Shown here: positions 34,896 through 46,335 of the stretch, piece after piece
Layout: every line of letters starts with the position of its first letter
Numbering within the stretch: the first letter of the stretch is position 1
Assembly (NCBI GenBank): GCA_022592445.1
Contig: JABYQR010000324.1
Location: forward strand, 1 to 49,455
Origin: Cytidiella melzeri
Lineage: Eukaryota; Basidiomycota; Agaricomycetes; Polyporales; Irpicaceae
Reading direction: 5' to 3'
DNA: 49,455 nt
Made by a program: the position numbers and the translations under genes
Notes under the pieces: generated by a model
What the model was told of the DNA's origin: nothing
Database searches by the model: none
The model's input: only the letters and a program-made list of their open reading frames with translations

Positions 34896-36209
34896 ATGGA
34901 GACGCTACCGCAGACTTCACCTCTTCGTGAGCTGTATCCCGAGGATATATACCCAGGAGGTGTTTCAACACCCTTGATATTTTGGAATACATTACTGATA
35001 TTGTCCAGGCGGATATTTTCCTTCGCCGTTCGGACGTACCAAGTATTGGATCATTGGGCCGGAAGGCGGGCAGAAGGTATAATATTATCTAGGTAATAAT
35101 CCAAGCTTTGTACTCATTGGAGTCGCGGCAGGTGGTCCTCGTCCATGGGATCTCTGTCCCTGCCATCATCTTCAAGCAAATTGTCAAAGCTCTGGTCGAC
35201 GAAGGACTGCAGGTGCTCACCTACGGTCAGCAAGTAGCAATGACGTCCTCTTCATTACGCTAGCTCATCGCCAAGCCATAGATATCCCCGGAAGAGGGTA
35301 TTCTGAGGCTCCAGAAACTGGTTATGACGTGGCTTTCTACACTACGCACCTTGCACTCTTGTTGCAATTCGTCCACTGGGATGTAGTGGACATAGTCGGC
35401 TACTCCATGGTACGCATATCACACCCGACTCTGTAATGCGAGGTGATGGGCTTATATGGCTGTATATATACATACATGTATAGGGTGGTGCAATTGCTGC
35501 TGCGTTTACTGCGATATTTCCCCACCTTGTCAGGGAGAACGTTTGTCTCATTGCACCTGCAGGGATGCTCCAAGTAAGCTAGTTTCGACCATCATTTCCC
35601 ATTAGCATGCTATGCTGACCTCTTTCATGTAGTTCAGCGCCCCTCAAAAAGTTATCTTTGTATGTGACACAACCCTGCGTTGTTTCCGTGGCTAACGCCG
35701 GGGTAGGATCTTCCTGCAGCTCCGGAAACAAACCCAGAAGCCTCTGCAGCAGCTACCGGGTTTGCAGGCAAGGTAAGTATACCATGAGTTAATATCAAAA
35801 TGGCAACGACTGAAAAACACGATAGCTCCGAGATCTACAATGGGTGGCACTCCCCGGGGCATCAAATGCATTCTCTGCCTCGGTCAAAGGTGGCATTATT
35901 ACTGGGCTTGAGCCCGTATACAACACGCTTGGGATGACAAGCACGAAGCGATTCTTGATAATTCACGTACGTGCATATACCTATCTGATGTTCATCACGC
36001 TTACGACGGTTTTCAAGGGCACGGCCGATATGACAGTTCCGTTCGCACATGCCCACAAGATCAGGAAGTTCGTTCCACAAGCCAAGCTTGTCCTGGTCGA
36101 TGGAGCAAGTCATGCGCTGCCTGTGGAAGAAGGGGCATGGCAGCAGCTCGTCGAGAATCTCATTCCGTTCTTGTCTGGCACGGAGGGCCGTCTCAGCAAG
36201 TACCGATGA
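34896..36209 (+). CDS. Alpha/beta hydrolase, serine hydrolase type
   Basis: Multi-exon gene. Exon 1 starts METLPQTSPLRELYPEDIYP. A 49-nt intron near 34961 leads to GYFPSPFGRTKYWIIGPEGG, then VVLVHGISVPAIIFKQIVKA with the oxyanion HG motif, and LTYDIPGRGYSEAPETGYD. The nucleophile elbow is VDIVGYSMGGAIAAAF (catalytic Ser). The lid region is short and its exons (35640-35780) are the least certain. The end FKGTADMTVPFAHAHKIRKF and DGASHALPVEE supplies the catalytic Asp and His. No membrane anchor is clear. Substrate is unknown; monoacylglycerol-lipase-like enzymes share this plan. The lid is shorter than I expect, so a small deletion is possible. Confidence 0.8.
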
Positions 36210-36472
36210 TGTTAGAAAGGTCCTTTGTTGCTTTGTATGTGAAACAATGTCCGTAAGGATAGCAATGTGGGAGGTAACTTCTCCGATGGAGGATGCGGAT
36301 ATATGAGAAGATGTTAGTACAGTGTGATAGCATGTGGTATCAGAGCGTAGTAGGGTGTTGTTCGATGAAGAAGGGACTGGACTTGCATAAGATTCGCAGA
36401 GAAATCATGCAGACAAATGGAGCTGGTATTTGCGGGAAAGCAGGAACTGTCGTGAGGATAGCGATAGTGTGA
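36210..36472. other. Convergent 3' region, no gene seen
   Basis: About 260 bp between the stops of the hydrolase and the CLC gene, probably both 3' UTRs. Confidence 0.4.
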
Positions 36473-39400
36473 TTAATGCTGTTTTTCGTCCAACTGGCCG
36501 AGAAAGGTCAGCCAGGTTTTCTTATCAATGACTCCTTCGTCTGAGAACCAAGAGCTTAAAATCACTTCATGAAAAGTATGATGAAGTAATGCTCACAAAG
36601 ACCCTCCGTGTCAGTCACCACCACATAACGAGAACCAAGTTTTGTAAAGAGCTGCTGGACGAGTTCAAGTGGGGAGTTGGACTGAACAGTAATTGGCGCC
36701 TAGCCACCCCAGAGAAACCTTCAGCTGCAGTAGGCAAAGACATGCAATGACTCTTACCCGGTCCATGTAGTAGCTGAAGTCAAATGGATCGATATCTCCG
36801 TCTCCATCCGCGATCGAGCCAGACTCTCCTGCAGAAGCAGCTGAGACCTCAGAAGTCGTCGGAACGTGTCCGTAGGGGTCCGTGCTGTGGAACATGATAT
36901 GCTGGTCAGGGCAATCTGCAACAATAGCTGTATAAGAAAATCTGTTAGCACAGGTTTAAATCAGCTACAGAAATAGAACACGTACTAAGAGCATGCTCGA
37001 GCTCATTCGCGCCGATATAGCCCACAAGACGCATGCCTTCGCCCACCTCCCTAACGACAGGGAAACCGCTGTCGTCATTCCCAGCGTCGACAAGCTTTTG
37101 GAGCTTGTCTCTGAGGCCTTTGACATCGTTGACACGGTCCGTGCAAATGACCTCAACATCGCGGTCCGTCTACGAGGGCTGGAGTATCAGTGGCTGCTTG
37201 TAAGATCTGAGAGCGAGCTTGACATACCACATCGCTCATGTGGTGATCAACCCAAACGTAATCATGCTTCGGGTCGAGATAAGGTAACTGAGCAATGCTG
37301 GCATACCATGCGTCAGTCAACAAGACCCATAGCATCGTTGTCCTCGCACTCACTCGATGACAAGGTCATATATCCCTTTAGGCTCCAGCGCATCCGCCAC
37401 GGTCTTAGCGACCAGCACCGCAAGCATAACTGGCACAGCATAAGTCAGAGTGTCCGTAAGCTCAAACATAATGACGGCCAATGAAACAGTAGTACGCTAA
37501 ATACACGTAAGCAAACCCGCATAGTTTGGTTATGGGAGACAACACATACCGTGACTCCAGAGAGAGTAGCAGCAGCTCCCACCATGGCGTATAAACCTGG
37601 TATAACACAACTCAAGTCACCGTTACAGGACCGGAACATAGGGGCGTCCGGGTGCGAGTATTGCATCCATTGCACCAGAATACCCATGATACGTCCGGCA
37701 CACGCCCCAACTGAAAAGCGGAGAAGATCGTGTCAGGGTGTCTGTTCAGCATGTGAAAAACACATGCCGCACTCACCACCTAGACTAGGAATGAAAATCC
37801 CTGCTGGAAGCTTGATACCAAACGTCACAATAGTCAATCCTCCCTTCACAATCAGGGCCGTAGCGATTGCAGTTATAACTGGTACAGCTTGTTCAGGAGG
37901 GTTCAGGACGCAAAGACCACCATGCGTATTTTTGCTACCTGCTCGGCACTCAGCAAAGAGGTTATACACGAGCTCTGTTCCACCCATCCGAGTGTACGGG
38001 TTCACAAAACATAAGAGTGCGGTGACTAGGGTTACGAGGAAGACCTCGACCATGGGGTGATGTTTGATCCAGGTACCGTTCCTCACGCTACGTGTCCAGC
38101 GAATGTTCAGTTTGGAAAAGAACGCTCCCCATACACCCTATGGGTGTTACTGGTTATCCACGCTTCCTGTTACTGATTCGTAAATCACGTACCCCGAAGA
38201 CGCCCAAGAAAAGGAAGAATACGAGCTCGTACATGTGCCAATCCTGACACGCGGATAAGTAACCTGCAACAGAAGTGACGAAAGTAGGAGGCATACCCTG
38301 TCGTATGTGACTTGGAATAAAACCAACTTCCCGCTTCCAAACGGATCGAGGAATTTCAGAGTTACAGCGGCCACCATCGCGCAGAAGAAACTACACACAT
38401 ATGTTAGTCTGTGTTTTTGATACTGCTTACATGCAACTCGCCTTCTCCACATAACCTTCGCAGGGAAGAAGTAGGAGACCTCCTCCATGCTGAAGAGAAC
38501 ACCACCAATAGGTGCACCGAACGCAACTGCAACCCCGGCAGCACATGCAGCACTAAGGATTTCACGTCGCTTGGCTGGTTAGAATTGACGTTAGCATGGT
38601 TGAGACGTACGACCGGTCATCGCGAGGCGTCACCTTCGTTGCGCTCATACTTTCCAAAGTAGCTATATCGCACATAAGCACAATGCCCCCTGCTCTCTCT
38701 TGCTTTAGAGGCTTACCGGCTAACAATATTGCCAACACACGAAGCAATGTGTACCAGCGGGCCTTCCTTACCTATTAAAAAACTTAAAATTAACTGACAT
38801 GGAATTCGTAATAGTAGATAACATACCCAACGACAAGCCTGATGCTACCGATAAGGCAAGCCCGACAGATTTGGTGAACAGAGTTCTGCCGCCAAGATAG
38901 CCGTGGATCACAAAGCCTGGCAAACTGATTAAGATCCAACTGCTGAAGGAAGGAGAAGTGCCTGTCCTACCAGAAAGGATTGTTTTTACTTCAGGGATAC
39001 CACTGCCCGCAGCCTGTTGGACAATCGTTAGCGCGTATACAGGCATACTTTTGCACGTGTAATGCTACGCAGCCGAACTAGTCGGTGATGGACGAGAACG
39101 CATATAGTAATGTAGATGGGTGTAATTAATCTGGAATATGACACGTACATAATAGATGACCTTGCGTTTTGGCTGTGCAATCGGAGAAGAGTCTACCTTC
39201 TGGTTTTCGCTGCCTTGTGCAAAATCCGACGATAATACACCGGAATCCTTGCGCGTTATGAATGATGTAGAAGCAGTAAGATAAAGAGTAAGGAAGCATG
39301 AGACGAGTGCCAGTGTAATCTTCAATCGAACACAATGAGGATCAGATATATGACAGGGTAGTTGTGACAGAGATATACTTACCGCGACAGTAGTCCATGC

Positions 39401-40270
39401 AATATATTCGACCATTTCGGATTCCAACATGAGCCATTTGCTACCGTCAACAGTAGGCCCAAAGACTTCAGCCCACGTAGCCCAAGCAGAGCAGGAGTCC
39501 TCATCTGCGCGGAGTTGGTACTGGGAGTCCTCATCTGCCACAGGGCAGCAGAATGGCTTCGACTTGTACCACGAGTCTTTACAGTAGCCTTCCTTCAGGT
39601 CAAACAGCCACCGCTCGCCTCGTACAATTAAGAATGCCACGATAGCAGTGAGAAAGCCAACAATGGTCACAATGACCCAACCCACGCTCCGGTCAATTTG
39701 CCGCTTAAGCTTGCCTCTACGCGATTTTCGCCGCCTCAACCTCGCTTGGCGCGCCGAGTCCTTTATGGAATCGTGCAGCCAGTCGATGGAGGTGAATGAA
39801 GAATACCAAACGCGAATACCATTCGTCTTCACGTCCGTGTCGACTTCACCAGGTAAATCTGCGGCTGGGAAATTCGACGTGTCATAAGCGGAGACTGGTC
39901 TTGAGCGGAAGTGGGAAAACGAGTCGCGAAATGAGACAGGCGAATGACTGACTGGGCTGGATGCCTCAGACTGTGCCAAGCGAGGGATATTGATGCCCTG
40001 GAGGGACAAGATGCCCCGGCGGGTATTCAACTTCGACTTCGTGTCCGGGCGCGGAAGAGCGCCATACGATCGCTGGCTGTGCAAATTATGTTGCAAAGAT
40101 GTGCTTTCGTCGACGGACGAGTGTTTTGATCCAATCCTGAGGAGGCGTTCGCGTCGCCATTGTGGATTGGAAGGTCCGCTCAAAGGTCCAGTAGGTGGTA
40201 GCTGGTCCTCAGATACTGGCGTACTGCCATCCGACTTTCCCCTGATTTTCGTATGATTTTGCGACGACAT
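36473..40270 (-). CDS. CLC chloride/proton antiporter with CBS domains
   Basis: Intracellular CLC exchanger, Gef1-like. The N-terminal 170 residues are cytoplasmic ([31 protein letters not shown] basic run). The first helix is [20 protein letters not shown]. The selectivity elements follow: [12 protein letters not shown] (Ser of the GSGIP loop, fitting chloride), [15 protein letters not shown] (the gating Glu), [20 protein letters not shown] (the internal proton Glu in MEEVSY) and [14 protein letters not shown]. Because both glutamates are present it should be an antiporter rather than a channel. The C-terminus has two CBS domains and ends [20 protein letters not shown] and [14 protein letters not shown]. 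There are many short introns. Start MSSQNH is the first ATG in frame; an upstream exon is possible. Such proteins acidify Golgi and endosomes and aid copper loading. Confidence 0.93.
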
Positions 40271-40685
40271 TCGCCACCCAAATGGCGAAATGATCCTGTG
40301 CAAGGGTAGTCATCAGCATATGACTCTCGTTGAACGTGCGCATCACTAGACTGAGGCCATCGGAAGGGTATCGACTGCAGAAACGAGTGCTCACCACCAG
40401 TCAGGCCCTCCGTCCGCAGGTCAGTATGCAAGCTAACCGAAAGCTTTCCTACTTTGGCAGTGGGGGTGCTCAAGGACGTCGAGGTCAGAGTACAACTGAC
40501 TAGCGGCCGGGCTTGGCACCATTGCCAGAGCATCCCGGAAAGGTTCCGGTGTGTATCAGTTCGGTTCATTTCTAGTAGCACGTGAAAGTTTGAACCAAGC
40601 CATTCGGAGTCTGCCGTGCTTGAGCGTCAAGCACCTGCACGAAACCGCACTTCAAGTTTGACTGTCTACCCTTCACGATACAATC
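40271..40685. promoter_or_regulatory. Divergent promoter region, CLC and SmD3
   Basis: 415 bp between two divergent start codons. No TATA box stands out and no other gene is supported; the frames here are shadows. Confidence 0.35.
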
Positions 40686-41308
40686 ATGGCACAGTCCGGT
40701 CTCGGTGTACCCGTCAAGCTCCTCCACGAATCTCTTGGCCATATTATTACTGTCGAGCTCAAGACTGGACAATTGTACAGAGGAAAACTTGCTGAAGGTG
40801 CGTCGATTGCAGAGCTCGAGCATTCCTCGTTTTAGGTTCCTAAACTTGTGTTCATTGCGTGTAGCTGAAGACAATCTTAACATATCGCTGAGAGATATTA
40901 CCGTAACTGGTCGAGATGGTCGTGTTTCACAATTGGACCAAGTCTACATCCGAGGCAGCATGATTCGCTTCTTCATCGTACCAGACATGCTTCAAAATGC
41001 ACCTATGTACGTTCTATAGACCCACGTGGAGCTGCTATCACGATATTTACCTTGTCGGTAGGTTCAAACGTGTAGGACCAAACGCGATGAAGGGAAGGGG
41101 TATTGGTACGGCTCGTGGAAGGGCTACGATCATGAGAGGTACGCCCCATTATTCATCTCACAAGGGAAGAGCTTTGCTAATTTGATCTCTCGCTCGCAGC
41201 AAACGGTACGTGGTCATCGATAATAATGCCAACATCGCCCTCTCTGACATATTTTTAACAGCTCGTCGTGGCCGTGGCGTCCCCGCCGCTCGTGGTATCA
41301 GGCGATGA
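40686..41308 (+). CDS. SMD3: Spliceosomal Sm protein D3
   Basis: Core Sm protein of U1, U2, U4 and U5 snRNPs. Five exons: 40686-40797, 40865-41006, 41062-41138, 41200-41205 and 41262-41308; 384 nt, 127 residues. Sm1 motif: [54 protein letters not shown]. Sm2 motif: [19 protein letters not shown]. The tail is basic with Arg/Gly ([20 protein letters not shown]) and ends GIRR, as needed for methylation and snRNP import. The fourth exon is only 6 nt (CAAACG), flanked by CGCAG and GTACGT; it supplies Ala-Asn and keeps the frame. The family length and motifs are normal. Confidence 0.96.
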
Positions 41309-41619
41309 AGTTGCCCGGTGTTTCGCCTCGTGGACAATGCTGTGCTGTGTCGGTAGTCTCCAGTCTTCCGCTGCGTATTCAGGTTCTCATCTGTAAAATA
41401 CAGTTAGCTGGTCATTGGGACACGTTCTCCTGCAAAAGACCTGAAGCAGTCAGTCATACAATGAATTCTGCATGAACACCGGTCGTGCGCATTGTCATCT
41501 CGTTTTGCAGTCATCGTTAGCAGAGAAACAGTTTCAGTCGGCCAATGCAATCAAGCGAAAGAGTACAGCACAAAAGGAATGATACATCATAGTAACGAGC
41601 AAATAGCGGAGAAAACCGA
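41309..41619. other. Convergent 3' region, no gene seen
   Basis: 310 bp between the SmD3 and copper transporter stops. No coding or RNA signal is seen. Confidence 0.4.
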
Positions 41620-42389
41620 TTAGTGACAAGACATGCCCCTTCCACCAGCTGAACCCCCTGCCAGCACAATTTCTATGTCCATGTGGCCATTAAAAATGAA
41701 ATGTCCAACCGCCGCGCCAATGACAGTGGCCAGTATGAGATACGCCTGGAGTGCAAAGGAAACATGAACGACATTCAGAGATGGCACATGAGGAGTAGCT
41801 TACGTTGTATGTCATGAATACCAACATGAGGAAGAACGACAGGAAGACCTGAGCGCCATATAGGATTGCTCGACTCGCTCGCATTGACAGAGGAATAACA
41901 ACTCTATGTTCACAGTCAGAACTACACGTCCAAGGACCACATTGCAACCGCACTGACCCATTATCATCCTTGGACATTCGTAAGCCAGTCAACAATCCCT
42001 CCTCTTCACTATCCGCCTCTGGCGAGCGTCGACCACTCACCAGTCCACCGACTCGAGACTTGCCCTTCCCCTGTGCACTGAGCGTCGCTGCTATCTTTCT
42101 GTCCGTCACCTTTTGGACTTCACGGAGCCATTCGTACAAGATGCCGAGGGCGACAATGACGAAGCAGGAGAAGACGAAAGCTTGAGTGCTGGAGATGTGC
42201 CAGGACCTGAAGACGATGCAGGTGTTCTCTATCTGTGTATTCCTGTAAGACAGCAGAATATGCAAGTATAAGTGAATTATTGTCTGAAGATAGGGTCGCA
42301 GCAGATGAGGTGTACCATAGCATGTTCATAGAGCACCTCACCATGGGCATCTCATGCCCTGCAGGCGCACCATGGTCTCCGTGATTCAT
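41620..42389 (-). CDS. CTR-family copper transporter
   Basis: Four exons: 42316-42389, 41958-42242, 41804-41903 and 41620-41745; 585 nt, 194 residues. The N-terminus is short with His and Met residues (MNHGDHGAPAGHEMPMVRCS, then MNMLW). TM1 is TQAFVFSCFVIVALGILYEW. A cytoplasmic loop with SGRRSPEADSEEEGLLTG follows. TM2 (FLSFFLMLVFMTYN) has the essential MxxxM filter and TM3 (YLILATVIGAAVGHFIF) the GxxxG packing motif. The C-terminus ends GGRGMSCH, with Cys and His for copper hand-off. The modest N-terminal Met content fits a vacuolar Ctr2-like or low-affinity transporter. It shares a 250-bp promoter region with the proteasome gene. Confidence 0.92.
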
Positions 42390-42639
42390 TCTGAGGGTTG
42401 GATAACCGATATACGTGTTCGGCGCGATGGCAAGCTGAAGAAAAGCACGACAAGCAGGCCCCAGGTAAAGGTCTAGTCGAGAGTAAGTGTCTCCCAGTTA
42501 CGGCACTACGACATGATTGCGCCTGCAGCAATTCGGCAAGTTCCGATCGACGCGTACGCCTGACGCGTGCTCGTGCAAGCTGCTCATCTCGTCCTTGTCC
42601 TTTACCACAGACATTCCCTCTGCCCTCGAAGTTGCACCT

Positions 42640-43821
42640 ATGGTATGTTCATAGGCTATTCTCAGCTTTGGCGTAGCTGAAGCTATACTCGTGAAACAGG
42701 CCAGACGTTATGATAGTGCGTACTTCAGTGTTAGGCAAGGGAAGGTTCAACGATTAACGTCCTAGTCAATGGATAGGTCGTACAACAATATTCTCGCCGG
42801 AAGGTGCGCACTATTCGCAGAGGTGTACTTGCATATTGCTTACGGATTGTATTTACAGGACGGCTATACCAGAGTCAGTACCCTGAACATAACTGTCCGC
42901 ATTTCTAGTCCTAACCTGAACACATAGTCGAATATGCTATGGAGGCAATCTCCCACGCTGGGACAGTACTTGGCGTTCTGACAAAAGACGGTGTTGTTTT
43001 GGCAGCAGAAAAGAAAGTTACGGGAAAGCTGCTTGACCTGTCAAGCACGAATGAAGTTGGTTATGGCGGAAGTGGCGAGAAGATTTTCCTTCTTAACTCG
43101 TGCGTTCTGCATTCGCTCTCTCGAACGACCTTGGACACTCATTGGAGGGATGAAATCATAGGAATGTTGTAGCTGGTGTAGCAGGAATTACAGCCGACGC
43201 GAACTCCCTCGTCAACTATGCTCGACAAGCAGCTCAACAGCATCTCTTCCGGTATAGCGAAGATATCCCCGTGGAGGCTCTTGCTCAACGACTATGCGAT
43301 TTGAAACAAGGGTACACGCAATATGGAGGTGCGTCAACTTCTCGCTTTCAGCCTCTGAGATCTCAACGTTTTCCATTGTGCTAGGTCTACGACCATTTGG
43401 CGTTTCCATCCTCTATGCCGGTTACGACGTACATTACCGCTTCCAATTATACCATTCCGATCCCTCTGGCAATTATTCTGGCTGGAAGGCGACGTCTCTG
43501 GGTGCCAACAACGGCACAGCGCAGAGTCTGCTGAAGCAGGAATACAAGGACGACATCTCGTTGGAAGACGCGATTGCACTTGTGCTAAAAGTTATGAGTA
43601 AGACGATGGACAGCACAACCCTTGGTAGCGAAAAGCGTGAGTCTCAAGACTCCCGGAGCGTTGGTACTTAATCATGTTTCTTTTTAGTGGAATTCGCAAC
43701 CCTCACCTTGGATGCTGAGCAACAACCGAAGGCGAAGATCTACCGACCGGCAGAAATCGACGCTTTGCTCAAGAAGCACGATCTTGCAAAGAAGGACGAG
43801 GATACCGATATGAAGTCGTGA
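42640..43821 (+). CDS. PRE9: 20S proteasome subunit alpha-4 (PSMA4/Pre9)
   Basis: Alpha-ring subunit of the 20S proteasome. Eight exons: 42640-42642, 42700-42715, 42777-42803, 42859-42873, 42928-43099, 43162-43328, 43385-43636 and 43688-43821; 786 nt, 261 residues. It reads [20 protein letters not shown], the alpha-subunit N-terminal signature with the YDSR gate motif, then [89 protein letters not shown] and [20 protein letters not shown]. The usual YQVEY reads YQIEY here. The first coding exon is the ATG alone. The short N-terminal exons make this gene easy to mis-annotate. It ends DEDTDMKS, convergent with the gluconokinase gene. Confidence 0.95.
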
Positions 43822-43951
43822 GTTACCGAGTAGAAACGGCGGCGGACTTATGTTCTTTGTTTTGTACACAATTCATCCTCAATTCTATTGTACCAAGTAG
43901 TCCATCCAATCATGCACGGGTGAATACCTACATCAATGGGCGATAACTCGT

Positions 43952-44753
43952 CTACAGAATGTGCTCACCCCGGACCTCCAACTTTTGGCTCTCCCCCTGC
44001 GATTCCTTGGGGACGAGATGCAAGTCTCCGATTAACCTCTCCAAGCCCTCTATTGCTATCTGAACCTGTTCTTCCGTTGTTGCGTCAAGAGGGATTACAA
44101 CCACATTCTTCTCCCCTTCCGGACTCTCCAATGTTGCAAGCTGACTGTCCAACATGCTAGACTTCATGAAATGCCCTTCCCGTTTGGCCATCCGGTCCCG
44201 CAGGAGCTGCTCCTCCGCCTTAATATATACGAAGTAAGTTGGCAGCTTGTCGGAGGATGTTGCATGCAAATGTTCTGGCATGTTTGGGAAGCTATTGTAC
44301 GTCCCCCTCAAAATATCGCGGTAATACCGCTTGAGCGAAGAGCACGTCGCCATCACGCCGTATCGCGCCATCGTCCTCGGCTCTACCTCTGCCTCCTCTT
44401 CGCCCTCTCCCTGTCCCATCGCCATCGCCTCCTGCTCTGCTACTATGTTTTCTGCTGTCGTGCGGATGAGTTCGAGCCATGGCTCACGGTCACTGTCTGT
44501 GAGCGGTATGCCCTGTGCCATCTTGTCGATGTTGGCTTTCGGGTGCAGGTCATCTCCCTCAATGTACGGCAGACTGAGCTTCTCGTCGAGCGCTTTGGCA
44601 ATGGTGCTCTTTCCTGTGCTCGCTACTCCCTACGCCGCACGATGGCCGCTCAGCTCCTGTCCTCAGTTTGCACATCAAACTGCTTACCATGACCACGACG
44701 AAGATGGGATGGAAGTGGGTGTTTCCGTTGACCACTGAGGTTTCTTCAGACAT
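43952..44753 (-). CDS. Gluconokinase
   Basis: Phosphorylates gluconate to 6-phosphogluconate, feeding the pentose phosphate pathway. The first exon gives MSEETSVVNGNTHFHPIFVV and ends at a GTAAGC donor; the next begins with the P-loop GVASTGKSTIAKALDE, then LPYIEGDDLHPKANIDKMAQ, GIPLTDSDREPWLE. An Ala/Glu-rich insert (QGEGEEEAEVEPRT) precedes CSSLKRYYRDILRG, the CSALK-like motif. Later TYFVYIKAEEQLLRDRMAKR, EGHFMKSSMLDSQLATLE and PEGEKNVVVIPLD are typical. The P-loop differs from the usual GVSGSGKST form, but the Walker A pattern GxxxxGKS is kept. One more short intron probably lies near 44287-44301. The start is the only ATG before the P-loop exon. Confidence 0.93.
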
Positions 44754-45293
44754 TATGTTAATGCTCGCGTGAGTTCAGGAGAGGGTGGTGTGGGACGGTT
44801 CGAGGAGGATGTGGTAGAGTGAAGAAACATAGTCGAGCGACAAGTTGTGTTCTGAAACCGTTCTTTGTGTCCCTAGGACCGCATAACGGTGGCCCGAAGT
44901 GAGCTCATCGATTTGTCCGACGAGGATAAAGGGAAGTACGGGCCGATGTGGCGCAACTGTGGCGTATGTCCGGAAGTGCTCGGAGGTTCGTAAGAGGAAC
45001 TGAAAAAGGCAGTCGGTGTATTCCAAAGTCAGCATTCCGTACACTGAAGCCTTGCACAAAAAGCCTCTGTATTCATGCCCTCTGCCAACAGTACAGTCTT
45101 CAACCACCCAACCAAAGTACCCACTTGAGGTTAATCTCCCACCCAATTGTCAGCACTAATCAAACTCCGCTAGGCGCGGGCTGATGGCGGCAAACCGAGA
45201 GCTCGGCGGGGGACTTGGGTGATTTGTGAGCTCCTCAACAGCTAGTCACATAGCAATCTTAGGCAATTACAGGGGACAATAGATATGATTGAA

Positions 45294-45341
45294 GGGTACA
45301 TATTTCAGTATATAAGAGGGTACATATTTTAGTATATAAGA
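45294..45341. repeat. 24-bp direct tandem repeat containing TATATAAG
   Basis: GGGTACATATTTCAGTATAT with AAGA, 45294-45317, is followed at once by a copy with one base change, 45318-45341. Each copy contains GTATATAAG. Confidence 0.85.
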
Positions 45342-45397
45342 CTGTTACATAGTGTACAAAACCTTACTGATGTGAGTCTTCCAATTCCCCCTTTCTA

Positions 45398-45720
45398 GTA
45401 AAGCTCTATTCATGCCTCTGTCAGGCTCTTTGTTTATTCTGTTTGCACTGCTCACATACTCACACATGTTTCACAGTGTATCATGGTTGCTTAGATTGCG
45501 TTTGGAACAGCTGCCCTTTCCCTTTTTTGGTAAAGCTCTATTTATATCTTTGCCATGCTATGCTTCTGTTTCCTTGGTTTTCTCAACTTATGCAGGTTTT
45601 GTCTTCTGTTTGTGCTGCTTGCATGCTCATACATGTTTTGCAGTGTATCATAGTTACTTGGATTGTGTTTGGAACAGCTGCCCTTTCCCTTTTTGGTAAA
45701 GCTCTATTTATACGGCCTTA
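45398..45720. repeat. Degenerate ~166-bp direct repeats
   Basis: GTAAAGCTCTATT recurs at 45398, 45530 and 45696; TTTGGAACAGCTGCCCTTTC recurs at about 45501 and 45668. The second interval is 166 bp and the first about 132 bp, so one unit carries a deletion. The repeats explain two overlapping plus-strand frames of near-identical residues; no protein is implied. Confidence 0.75.
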
Positions 45721-46335
45721 TGCGTACCAGAGCAGGTGGGGGTGCTGGCTTTGAGGTGAGCAGCACTATTTCTATGCTGACTATCAAACAACATACTGAA
45801 TAAACTTTGCATGTTAATCTTGATGATGAAGAGGAAAATTATCAATCAACAGCCCTGGTATAGGGTTGAGTAGAATACTATAAGTACAGGGATGTGCGTA
45901 CCTGGCACAGGGTTGAGTCAACCAATCGGAGTTAGGTCCGAGGTTCAGATGGACAAAGATAACCAAAGACATAATAGTCTGTGTTGAATGGAGGCAATGT
46001 GGATCAGGGAGTGAGGGAGGAAGGACAAGTTGAATTGTCAAGGCAAATGTAAGGATGACAACTAGTTATCAGGATAATTGAAGAAGTGAAGAAAAATAAT
46101 AGGGTGTGAAGACTGTTTGCAACATTTTGCCATGTTCTGTTGGCTCAACATCTTCCTCGGCATCAAGATCCTTGGTACCATGTGCAAACCTGTAGACTTT
46201 GTGGTGCACATCTTCTTCATCACCAAAGACACCTTCAACACTATTCTTGCTGATCTATCCTAACAACGGATACATTGAAAGGCAGGGTTGTGTGCACTGC
46301 TAAGACCCAAGGGCGCTGTCAGACCTCTGAATACT

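Noticed and set aside
34896..44753. Biosynthetic or copper-handling gene cluster (CLC, CTR, hydrolase)
   Set aside because: CLC and CTR both relate to copper loading in fungi, but they are separated by SmD3, sit among unrelated housekeeping genes and share no promoter.
45412..45754. Two overlapping ORFs with repeated Phe/Leu-rich residues
   Set aside because: They only reflect the ~166-bp direct repeats; no membrane protein is implied.
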